In this document: positions 10,501 to 20,566 of the stretch, piece after piece | How positions within the stretch are numbered: the stretch's first letter is position 1 | Layout: the number at the start of each line of letters is the position of its first letter | Assembly (NCBI GenBank): GCA_019188255.1 | Contig: JAETXT010000003.1 | Span: forward strand, 5,642,001 to 5,706,000 | Direction of reading: 5' to 3' | Origin: Verticillium longisporum | Taxonomy: Eukaryota > Ascomycota > Sordariomycetes > Glomerellales > Plectosphaerellaceae | DNA length: 64,000 nucleotides | The notes under the pieces: model-generated | Database searches by the model: none | Seen by the model: only the letters and a program-made list of their open reading frames with translations | What the model was told of the DNA's origin: nothing | Position numbers and translations under genes: made by a program

Positions 10501-13500
10501 CCCGGCTCTGTCGGTCTCCAACAGATCACCTTGCGTTGGATCCTCGGCCCTTGTCCAGGTACAGGACACTCACCACTGCTGGGGTGATCGAGTTTCTCGA
10601 CATTAGCGTCCAGGCCATGTCGCTCACTCATCAACCTTCTGTTGCAGATCAGCATTCTGCAGCGATGAACGCAGCTGGGAAGGGGCGCCAGAGAAAGGCT
10701 CCAAAGGCAACAAAGAATGTTGGGTCGTGTCAATGAGAACCCCTAGAAGCAATGAGTAGCATCGATCAATGCCATCGTGGCTGGAGTTTCGACTACAGCG
10801 GCTGCGGCGGCGCAGCAGATTGACGACAACAGGGGGTCCTAAGTAGGTAGAGTCTTGACCCATAGAAAAAGAGCCGGCCCATCTGAGACTTGTGGCTCAA
10901 CGGGATGGCCGCTGTATTGGTGGAGATGCGGCAATGCGTGACTGAGCTGAGTATGCGTACATGGTATTTGGAATCGCTCAGAGGAAAGGAGCGCGAGGAG
11001 CAAAAAGCAACGCAGAGGCCAGATTCCATACAGTAAGCTGAAGGCATGAAAAAGCGACCAGACAGCAGACCGGCAACGGACGGTCTCCCAATAACTGGGT
11101 AGGTAGGGATACAGAGAGAAGAAAACCTAGGGTAGGGAACAAGAGGAAGCGCTGCCAGCCAACTGACCGAGAGTTGCCCAGCGGGTGCTTCCTTGCAAGA
11201 CCAGGCAAAGGAACGGCGATCGACCAGGGAAAGGGCCTGAGATGGTGAAGCGAAAGACAAAGTGAGCATCCTCTACTCGAATTGATGGCGTGGTGTTGAC
11301 GACACCGCTCCAATTAAGGTTAGGAGGAAGAGGGAGGCCAGGCGAGCTGGTCCTGTCGACACTGGTGCCTGAACTGGAATGCCCTGCCAGGCTGGCCCGC
11401 ATGGCATGGCCGACCTCCGGTACTGATGCCCAGTAAGATGGAACCTAAAATGGCCTGAATGTTGCCAAACGCGTGCTGCATTCACGCATCAGCTGAAGTC
11501 GATAGGGCTCTCTCCAGGTGCCATGCGGCGCTCTTGCTGGGTTGGCCTGACCTGCCAATGCCAACTGGGGGGGGAATGGGGGATGGTGATGGAACGAGAT
11601 CCGTGTATGGAAGGGATGCGGGAAGTGGGAGAGGGATCAATCTCAGGTCAGCTTCCTTGAACCTTGCCAATCCGCCAGGAGAAGGCCAGGAGTGTCGTCA
11701 AAGAAAGAGCCACTATCCCTGTCGCGAGAGGGACAAGGGCTGGTCGAGGGCCAAGTACATCGGGTGATGCGAAGTACCCCAGACCCGGAGAAACATGGTG
11801 GTAAAGTGCCGAGGACCCGAGGATGCGCCGTTTGCCTCGTTCTGCCGGCGAGCTGTACTTGTTGTCTGGTTCTCGGTACCTGTAAGGCTGCTCCATAAGT
11901 ATCTTGTAAGCTCATTACCAACCTCATTGCTGGGATACAAGCATCTGCAGGTTGGAACTGATGAGGAAAGGGTGCCTGGTAAAACGTCTGTGCATGGGTC
12001 GATGGAACAGGGGTCCCCTCTCGAGGCCAGGGGCCACCCACCCTGCTGTTGCTGGTTGCCCATGCGCGTCACGCCTTTTGGGCCTTCAGACTGATGGAAG
12101 GGAAAGGGAAGGACCTTCCACAGTCCATCGAATCGCACCACTGATGAGGATGAGGGAGCTGATTAGTGTATGTGTGCCGAAGCATGGCGTTGCATTGCAT
12201 CGCTGCTGCTCATGCCGCAGTACTCCATCCTCGAGCTGTTGCCCAAGTCCATTGCCCAACCAAAACGAACCAAGCCCCTTCACCCACACCACCTTTGCTA
12301 CCACCAGTCCACCACTCGCTTTCATTCCTCTTGCCAACAGCGGCGGCAATGCAGCTGCAGAAAAGGGGGGGAGGGGTCCTCTCAAGCATCAAGCACCACT
12401 CAGGGCCGTCCGTCTGAGGTCCGAGAGCCTCTGAGAGAGAGAACTGAATGATGGAGAGAATGAGCCCTGATCAGCCTCAATTGTCGATCACCGCACTGCA
12501 CCCTGGGGCATGACCAGACCAGACCAGCCTGCCAGCCCTGGCCAACTCACATCCCCACCCTCCCCCCGAACCATTGTTCGACAATGGTATCCGTCGGCAA
12601 CCCATGCCCTCCACTGTCACGGTACCATCACTGCCGCAACCACTGGGTCGCCGCGTCAGGGGTGCGTGAGGGGTGTCTTCGACATTGTTGCTTCGACTAA
12701 CGAGGCTGCATTGCCCTGCGCCGTCCTAGCTTTGCATCGAGCAAGGCCATGCGCCTCCTCTCCGTCGTCACGCTGATACTAATCTTGCACGCCAAGGACC
12801 GTACTGCATCATGGCAGGGCAGCCGACGACTGTCGAGAAGCCTCGTGTTCATCTCTCAATATCCTCGTCCTTTTAGTCTACCAGCATCCCTGGTGAAACT
12901 CGGCCTGCCTGCCCTCAAATCAATGCTGGGTCGCCTCGCAAGACCCATTGGCTCACAGAAGGCAGACGTAATGGAACGACATGGACGATGCACCACCCCT
13001 TCATGCTTCTAGAAGCCTCCCAAGACTGGCTTGACGAACCTAGCGGGCAGATGGACGCTTTCATCTGCCGTCATCGTCTGTGCTTTCGCAGTTCTCACCC
13101 CATTCGGACGTTGCGAAGCCTTCATGTTGCAGACCCGTCGGCACTCTCAGAAGCCAGCCGCGCCAAATGTCACACTTCTCTGATGTCGGAAGCGCCCGGA
13201 ACCTCATTTCGCATTCAACTGGACGAACGTCTGCTCATTTCCTGTTGTGCGAGTAATGGCCCACAGGTGATCATAACGCTCCCTCGTCATGATCACACTC
13301 GCCTGATACAGCCAACGCCCGGGTGTGGCTTACGGTCATGCCGTACCAAGATGATGCTCATATCAGATGCTCCGACACTACAATCCATGGAGGGGACTTC
13401 GCATCTAGAAGCTTTCCCTATCCCCTATTTTTTTTCATCCCTACCCATCCATCTCGAAGGTCGGTCCGCACCTGTAACCTGACCAAGGCGTTTCGAGCAC

Positions 13501-13940
13501 AAGGCTTCATGCCATGATCCGAACGACATCACTTCAAGGGCGCTACAAGGTAGGAGTACGTCGGGTTGCATAAGGAAAGTCGTTACCCCCTCGCATGGGA
13601 TGCGCCGCTCACTCCTTTTGTGAGCTGCTCTAATGCATGGAAGAGCCCAACTACCATCTAGTTGTTGGGCGATTCCTGTCACCAGATGCCACGTTAGTGG
13701 TCAATCTCACATCGGTGTTTTGAGAGCGCTTCTGCGTAGAGCCCAGTCCAGGAAAGCAAAATCTCATCGGCTGGGCGCCTTCAAGTCTTACGCATTTGAA
13801 TCTGCAGCCACAAAATGTTGATGATACAATGACATGATTGTACAGAATTATACAGAGATGTCTTGACGCGCCCTCTTTCCCTTGACGCGTGTTTTGCGAT
13901 TCCGATGTCGAACATGCTGGGCTCAAAGTGTTGCCGACTC
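7542..13940. other. 6.4-kb stretch without a recognisable gene
   Basis: This is the longest non-coding stretch in the window and lies upstream of the minus-strand gene starting at 7541. Many short open frames exist on both strands, but none shows a known domain, and several begin at GTG or TTG. A ten-base G run is at 9745-9754. The 7.6-9 kb part is CT-rich on the minus strand, as expected of a long 5' leader with possible introns. A long leader, an enhancer-like promoter or a non-coding RNA are all possible; I see nothing decisive. Confidence 0.55.
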
Positions 13941-15013
13941 TTAACGCTTGACCCAGGCAGGCATCTTCCGTGCCTTGACGTGGCCGTGTTTCTTCCTCTC
14001 CACCACCCTCTTGTCTCTCGTAATACATCCAGCTGCGAGAATCATAGTCAGCAAGCGAATATTGGGAGAGACCGAACTTCCGCACCAAGGCTTACCTGCG
14101 CGAAGAGTTGGCTTCAGAGCTGGCTCATGAGCCATGAGAGCTTTGGAAATGGCCAATGTCAAGGCTTCTGCCTGTCCGGTGGTACCACCACCCTCAACGA
14201 GAGCCCACACATTATACTTGTCTATCCTTTCGGTACTCTTGAGCGCCCAGACGACGCTCTCGCGGTCGTGAATGCGACCGAATGCCTGGCTAAGCGGTTT
14301 GCCATTGATCTGCACCTCGCCTGTACCCTCAATCACCCAGGCACGGGCCGTGGACTCTTTTCTCCGGCCAACACCAAGCGCCCTGCCGAATTTGTCAAGC
14401 TTGATCTCCTTGGCAACATTGAGGAAAGGGTTGATGTCGCGCTTGAAGCCCTCGAGGACCTTCTTGACCTCCCCTGGCATGATCTTCGGGTGGATCTGAT
14501 GCAGACGCTTGACCATGTGGAGCACCTTGCTGTACGGGAGCGCCTTGACGGGCTCGCCGGTGTACAGCCTGTAGCCGTCCAAGGTCTTCCATAGTTGCGG
14601 GGAACTTCGTCCGGCGGCAAGGTCGGCAGCTTTTGGTATCTTTCGAAGAGAGCCGTAAGCTCTACTAGAGCGTCGTTGAATCGAGGTTGACGAGTGAAGT
14701 AGGAAGGCGAGGCGGGAAAGGCGCGAACGTGGACGACGCCATCAAGAGGCTTCTCGGGGGGTGGGACAAGTCCCTTGCTTGAGGAGCTTGAGGCCTCCTG
14801 GCTAAGCTCGAGGGCCTTGATTTCGTTCTGCAGCTGGACGACAGCTTCATTGGTAGCTTCCGCTTCGACCTTGGACGTCTCTCCGGCCGTGGTCAGCGGT
14901 CTCGCGTTGACCTTGGAGAAGGTCAATGGCTGCCATTGGGCCTTTGGAATCTGCGCCCGCGCAAGCTGACGCAAGCTGCGCATGTGCTGAGACCCAGCAC
15001 GCAGAGCTGACAT
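13941..15013 (-). CDS. MRPS9: Mitochondrial small-subunit ribosomal protein uS9m (frame broken once)
   Basis: Exons 15013-14096 and 14032-13941, with a 63-bp intron that carries GTAAGC and TCGCAG ends. The protein starts MSALRAGSQHMRSLRQLA, a mitochondrial targeting-type N-terminus. It has the mitochondrial S9 motif SPSYFTRQPRFNDALVEL, the S9 core GVGRRKESTARAWVIEG, and the characteristic basic tail KARKMPAWVKR. It is part of the mitoribosome head near the P-site tRNA. The frame breaks in the four-G run at 14599-14602: one more G restores continuous homology and gives 336 residues. I read this as an assembly error. The intron is a multiple of three and stop-free, so intron retention would keep the frame. 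It diverges from the eEF1-gamma gene. Confidence 0.9.
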
Positions 15014-15373
15014 GATGCTGTTGACGCCTGTCGTGGTTGTCGCGGTGTGTTGAAGATCCAAGACCCCCGTATCACGAACTGGAAATCTTTCTTGGGAGAG
15101 AGTGGCTTGATCTGGAACCAATGTCACGTGCTGCGAGCTCCAGCCACAGATGAGGTGCGTTACGCCACGACTCGTTGCTGTAGAGCTCCTACTTTGGGCA
15201 CGAGCGGGGCAGCAGGCGGGGCACTGTCCTCCTCTTCCCCCCCGAGCGAAATTTCGCCTCGATGAAATTTGTTGACACCTGGAGAGGGGCTGTGAACTTT
15301 TTCTCTCCTACCTTCACCTTCTGCCTTTCCAAACCCTCTTCCTTCCATCATCTGCGCATACCACAAGCACAAG
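15014..15373. promoter_or_regulatory. Divergent uS9m / eEF1-gamma promoter region
   Basis: These 360 bp lie between the two start codons of a mitochondrial and a cytosolic translation gene. A CT-rich tract runs from about 15215 to 15365, just upstream of the eEF1-gamma start, as often seen in strongly expressed fungal genes. Confidence 0.65.
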
Positions 15374-16977
15374 ATGGCGTTCGGCAAGCTTTTCGCGTAC
15401 CAGGTAAGCATTGCAGCAGCTTCATTTAATGGATGCTCGCAGTCGCTTTCGCTGTTTCCTGTGTGCCAAAGCTGATCACATTCTTCTTTTCAGGGCAACC
15501 CCGCACCACTGCCATCCTCGTCGTGGCCAAGGCCAACGGCGTCGAGCTCGACCTCGTTGAGTCCGATGGCTCCAAGCCCACCGAGGAGCACCTCAAGGCC
15601 AACCCCTCGGCAAGATCCCCGCCTTCCTTGGTGAGGATGGCTACGCCCTCTCTGAGGCCATTGCTGTCGCCATCTACAGTACGTATACCCTGAGTCACAC
15701 TCAGATGAACCAGCTGCAGTCTCTGCTACGCTGCGTTCTTTCTTCACCCTCTTCTCCCCCTCTGCGAAATGATGACCTAGACAATTCAATCAGTTATCCC
15801 TGGCCGAATCACCGTGTGTGGATATGCTCTAACTTCTGATCTCCTTCTCATTCACAAACTTTTGTGCACGCATCTGTCGGAGAGTTGTTGGCTAACTCAC
15901 CATCATAGTCACCTCCCAGAACGAGAAGACCACTCTCCTCGGCAAGACCAAGCAGGAGTATGTTCCCCATCTCAGTACATCCCGCCATTTGATGCCTTGA
16001 TGCTGACTTCGAATCGCAGCTACGCTTCCATCCTGAGGTGGATGTCCTTCGTCAACTCCGAGGTCCTCCCTCCTCTGGGTGGCTGGTTCCGCCCTCTTCT
16101 CGGAAGGGACCCCTACAACAAGAAGGCTGTTGAAGACTCCTCCAAGGTTGCTCTCAAGGCCGTTGGTGCCATTGAGCAGCACCTCCAGAACAACACCTAC
16201 CTTGTTGGCGAGCGCATCACCCTCGCTGATATCTTCGCTGCCAGCATCATCTCGCGCGGCTTCGAGTTCTTCTTCGACAAGCAATGGCGCTCGCAGAACC
16301 CCAACACCTACCGTTGGTTCGACACCATTGTCAACCAGGACATCTACACCGCCGTCGCTGGCAAGCAGGAGTACCTCGAGAAGCCCAAGCTGACCAACGT
16401 CGCCCCCAAGAAGGCTGAGGCTCCCAAGCCCGCTGCCCCCAAGCCCGCCCCCGCTGCCGCTCCTGCTGCCGAGGACGAGCCCGCCCCCAAGCCCAAGCAC
16501 CCTCTTGAGGCCCTCCCCCGCGCTACCGTCCCCATCGACGAGTGGAAGCGCCAGTACTCCAACCTCGAGACCCCCGAGGCCCTGAAGTGGTTCTGGGAGA
16601 ACATCCCCTTCGAGGAGTACTCTCTGTGGAAGGTCGACTACAAGTACAACGATGAGCTCACCATGACTTTCATGTCTGCCAACCTCATCGGTGGCTTCAA
16701 CGCCCGTCTTGAGGGTTCGCGCAAGTACCTTTTCGGCTGCGCCTCCGTCTACGGCGAGACCAACGCCTCGGTCATCCAGGGTGCCTTTGTCATCCGCGGC
16801 CAGGAGTTCAAGCCCGTCTTCGACGTCGCTCCCGATTACGAGAGCTACGAGTTCACCAAGCTTGACCCCACCAAGCCCGAGGACAAGGAGTTCGTCGAGA
16901 ACATGTGGTCCTGGGAGAAGGGCGTCACCGTTGACGGCAAGGAGTACCCCCACGCCGCCGGCAAGGTCCTGAAATAA
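15374..16977 (+). CDS. Translation elongation factor 1-gamma (two frame breaks)
   Basis: Exons 15374-15403, 15494-15678, 15909-15957 and 16020-16977. The protein starts MAFGKLFAYQ and has a GST-like N-terminal part (about residues 1-205). A Lys/Pro/Ala-rich linker follows (about 210-245), then the eEF1G C-terminal domain, beginning HPLEALPRATVPIDEWKR and containing GGFNARLEGSRKYLFGCASV. It is the structural subunit of the eEF1B exchange factor that recharges eEF1A with GTP. Exon 2 loses frame twice, in four-C runs at 15499-15502 and 15603-15606. One added C in each restores the family sequence and brings the total to 408 codons including the stop. No splice choice I tried avoids the breaks. 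The 230-bp intron 2 is long for this window. Confidence 0.93.
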
Positions 16978-17569
16978 GCGTCTCGCTTACAGGGCGGAAG
17001 GAGTAACGTGATGCGCGATGATGATGGTTTATGGCAGGGATTGTTATGAGGTCACGAACTGGGAACGGATCGGGGTGGATGATATTCATGGTCCCCAGGG
17101 ATTCCGCGTGCGGTGTGGCCCGGAGGTTTTAAAAGAGCCGCAAGTGCCCGGTAAACAAGCTGCAGATGAATATGATGAGTGAATCAAGCTGGTTCGACAC
17201 ATGCTGTGATAATGATAAGACGATCTCTGGCTGTGATTGTACCTTCCCGAAGCATGATGTGCATGACTCAAGCAACATGCGTGCACTCAACGCAGCCATC
17301 TTACGAAGAGGCTTCATCGCGATGTCAATATCAGGGACTATCATTCCGCAATGTGGCTACGCGGATTGTACTCGATGACAAGACAACAAGGCCATGCATG
17401 CCCTACGGCCGTTTCCGCACCTTCATGACCCGATGCCTCTTGTTCCGTGGGTATCAATGCAACACAAAATAGTGTCAAACGTCTCAAGCCGAACGCCAGA
17501 CCAATGGTGAGCCCCATGCTGGCGAGTCTGCCCAACGCACCAGCCGGCCGCCCCTCACGCCCCTCGCCG
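16978..17569. other. Convergent intergenic region, eEF1-gamma and NIF-like gene
   Basis: These 592 bp lie between two stop codons and should hold both 3' UTRs. I see no further gene or repeat. Confidence 0.55.
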
Positions 17570-18688
17570 CTACGCTGAAGGCGGACGCTCGAGCGTGTAG
17601 TCGTCCCGAAGACCAAAGGGATGGAGACGCATGTACTGGCTGATGTCGGCCTGGTAGCAGAGAGTGTTGATGTAGTCGTGGACCTGGGGCAGCACGTCGG
17701 TGGCCTCGTTGGCGTCGCCGAAGAACTCGGTGATGCGCAACAGGTTGAAGGGCTCGCTGCGGGCCTTCTCGAGCGAGTCGTCGACGAGGACCGTGTTGGT
17801 CTGGTCCCAGCGCAGGCCGTCCGGGTGGGAGGCCTGGACGGCGGCGTCGGCCCAGATGCGCTGCAGGCGCTTGTAGCACTGGACGCGCTTGACGTAGTCG
17901 GCGGGCGTCAGGTCGACCTTGTCGCGGCCCCAGGCGGCGACGAGGCGGCTGGCGTACGCGGCGGGCGCGACGTCGCCGCCGCCCTCGGCGAGCTGGGCCA
18001 CCATCTTGGCGACGTTTTCGGGCCGCGCCGACGACCAGACGGCGACGTGGAGCGTGTCGATACAATAGTGCATGAAGCGCTTGGCGTATGGCCGCTCGAT
18101 GAAGTTGTGGGATCTGCGCCGGTCGGGCCGGTGGAGGAGCGTGCCGTTGAGGTCGAGCACGACGAGGATGGCGCGGGGCCGCGCGAGCGTCGTCGGAGGG
18201 TTATGGGCCTGCCTGAGGTAGGCTGGTGTCGGGTTGGGGATGCCGCCTGAAGCGGCGCTCGGGGCGACGACCTTGTCGCGTTCCTCTGTTGCGCCGTTGT
18301 TGTTCTTGATCTTGCGCTTGATGCCTTTCTCGCCCCGAGCCTTGGCTTTCTTATTGAGCTTGCCTTTTCTGTTCATTGGACAGGTTATTCTGTGCTTGAC
18401 TTGCAGGAAGAGGAGAAGATATCTGGGGGCATTATCGACTTACGGCTCGGTAGGGGCGTTCGGCGGAGGTAACCTCGTCATCGCCGCGGGGCCTGTTGGG
18501 ATCGATACGGGCTGGTTCGTCTGTATACCGCCATGAGGTGCTGTGGGCGCAGGAAAGGAGGGACCAGAATGGAACTGTGATGTGCCGCTTGGGGTTGTGT
18601 CAAAGTAGAAGCTGGGCATCTGCGAAGGCTGCATGGCAAAGTTCCCGCCGCCAGGGGCAGCATTGCCACGGAAGGAGTTGTACTCCAT
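17570..18688 (-). CDS. FCP1/NIF-family HAD-like protein with variant catalytic motif
   Basis: Exons 18688-18444 and 18389-17570 join in frame to 354 residues. The N-terminus is rich in Pro, Gln, Ser and Thr, followed by a Lys/Arg-rich stretch (about residues 85-110) that could be a nuclear localisation signal. A NIF (SCP/FCP1/TIM50-type) domain covers about residues 150-325. The first HAD motif reads VVLDLNGTLLHR, so the second Asp of DxDxT is Asn. Later parts include HVAVWSSARPENVAKMV and TNTVLVDDSLEKARSEPFN, which fit HAD motifs II and III. If real, the Asn should weaken catalysis; I recall similar fungal proteins with DLNGT, so this may be a subfamily trait. It diverges from RRP36 with 556 bp between starts. 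Confidence 0.82.
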
Positions 18689-19244
18689 TCTAGGTTGTTT
18701 GCGTGTGTATATCTGCAGGCTTTCACGTAGCTCTAGAGTGCCAGGACTTGTATGCGCTGTTGTTCTCCGGGACGGTTCTGGCTTTGCAGGCGACAAGCAG
18801 CGTTTCGCACTGGTGGTCAATGTTCGTGGTTGCGAGGGTGTACCTAGAACGAGGTTGAAGGATCGGGGGTGCGCTGGCTTGGTGGACTGCGGACGCAGAG
18901 GTCCTGAGAGGATTCTGCTGGGATGGAAGTGCATGAGCTCCAGCTGTGCAACTGAATGGAGTGTGCAGAGTCAAAACCCGAGGAAATGGCTTCAACAGAT
19001 GTCGCATCATGGCCAGTCGCAAGCAGAGGCACGACTCAAGGCCAGAACCACAGCCAGATCGTACCGTGTATGCATCAATCGATGTCTGCCCCGCAAACTT
19101 TACATACCTACATATCTTATCGCCCATGGCCCCCACTAAAAAGTTGGACAGGCCCACCTCCACCTCTCATGGCCTGTTGCATCGTGAATGAAGATCCTCA
19201 GCCCCTTCAATCATTGAGCCATCAGTCTCAATTTCCACACGACG
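18689..19244. promoter_or_regulatory. Divergent NIF-like / RRP36 promoter region
   Basis: These 556 bp lie between opposite start codons. An open minus-strand frame runs through part of it to 18934 but begins at GTG upstream of the best ATG. No other structure was seen. Confidence 0.55.
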
Positions 19245-20194
19245 ATGCTTAAATCAACAGCAAGAAAGAGGAAGGCGCCTTCTGCGGGGCCCTCGGGTCT
19301 CCAGAGGCGTGTACGCGCGCGAAAGGAGGAGGTTGACTCCGAGATTGATGAGAGCTCCAACCCATCAGAAAATGAGGGCTCAGAACAGAGTTCAGATGAA
19401 GATGAGGATGACGAAGAGGTACGAGGCCCGCATCGCTACGCGCAATCACTGAACTGACATATTCGTAGTCTAAAGCCTCACGGCCTTCCAAATCCAACCT
19501 GGACATGGCTTCCATCTCATTCGGCGCCCTCGCGAAAGCCCAAGCATCTATGCCCAAGCGCAGCAAGAAGGAGTCTGCAGAATCAGAAGAATCAGAAATC
19601 GATGACTCCGGGAGCGACTCTGGCAACGAAAGCAAGTACCGCAAGCGCGGCGGTCTCGCCAAGCGATCATCAAAACATGCACCCACTGAGATGTCCTCGA
19701 AGCGCCCCGTCTCTCGCAAACGCGAGATCTTCCAGGTGCCCAAGGTTGAGGCCCGCGATCCCCGCTTCGACCCAGCTGTCAACTCTGGCGGGAGTAACTT
19801 CGACGAGGCCAAGGCCAAGAAGGCCTATGCTTTCCTCGATGAGTATCGTGACTCGGAGATGGCCGAACTCCGAATGGAGATTCGCAAGACCAAGGATGCG
19901 GCACAAAAGGAGCGACTACAGACCCTGCTCCAATCAATGCAGAACCGGAAGAAGGCGGCAAAGCGCAAGGACGACGAGAAGAGGATCCTTGAGGAGCACA
20001 GGCAGCGGGAGAAGGATCTTGTCCAGCAGGGCAAACAGCCGTTCTATCTGAAGAAGTCGGAGCAGAAGAAGAGGTTGCTGACGGAGCAGTTCAAGGGCAT
20101 GAAGAAGAAACAGGTCAACAAGGTTATCGAGCGCAAGAGGAAGAAGGTGGCAGCCAAGGAGAAGATGGAACTGGACCAGCTGCAAAGGCGATGA
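19245..20194 (+). CDS. RRP36: rRNA biogenesis protein RRP36
   Basis: Exons 19245-19418 and 19469-20194, with a 50-bp intron, give 299 residues. The first part is acidic (clusters of Glu, Asp and Ser near residues 30-58 and 80-110). The conserved RRP36 core follows, with RDPRFDPAVNSGG, a helix FDEAKAKKAYAFLDEYR and the very basic end KKQVNKVIERKRKKVAAKEK. RRP36 is a nucleolar U3 snoRNP/90S pre-ribosome factor needed for early 18S rRNA cleavages. Length and domain order match fungal homologues. It has the same broad role as DHR1 at 45.9 kb in this window. Confidence 0.93.
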
Positions 20195-20566
20195 GGCGCA
20201 GGTGGCAGGGTTGAATCAGCGAAGATACGAAATCTAGATTCGCTTCACAAGCATCCCGTCGTTCGGCCAGTCCTAATTCTGTTCTTCTCTAAGTTGATAT
20301 TGCCATCCAAACGAACCTTATGCGGCTCATGGGACAGCGCTTCAAATACGCTATGTTGATGAACGACAGGATCCACATATTCGGGAGGCTCTATTGTTCG
20401 ATTGTCTTGTTGATAGCAGGATGTAAGCGCTCTTGTTGATTGTTTTCACAGTGTCCGAAGATGTGTGTGTATTCTATCTACCAGTGACCCGTTGTACACG
20501 TTTTATCCGCACGTCTCATCTACTGTTACAGGTTGTTACATGGCGGGCTGATCTGCAGCTCCCCTA
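20195..20566. other. Convergent intergenic region, RRP36 and COQ8
   Basis: These 372 bp lie between two stop codons and probably contain the overlapping 3' UTRs. Nothing else was recognised. Confidence 0.5.

Noticed and set aside
12988..13482. Plus-strand open frame of about 165 codons in the gene-poor island
   Set aside because: No domain, irregular composition and no supporting splice sites or neighbours.
15374..15678. Alternative splicing to explain the eEF1-gamma breaks
   Set aside because: The donor and acceptor used are canonical, no other pair fixes the frame, and the C-run corrections give exactly the expected length.
15892..16953. Long open frame antisense to eEF1-gamma (about 350 codons)
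   Set aside because: It mirrors the codon bias of the real gene on the other strand, is Leu/Gly/Val-rich and has no known domain.
17621..18250. Plus-strand open frame across the NIF-like gene
   Set aside because: It is an antisense shadow of low complexity; the HAD motifs are on the minus strand.
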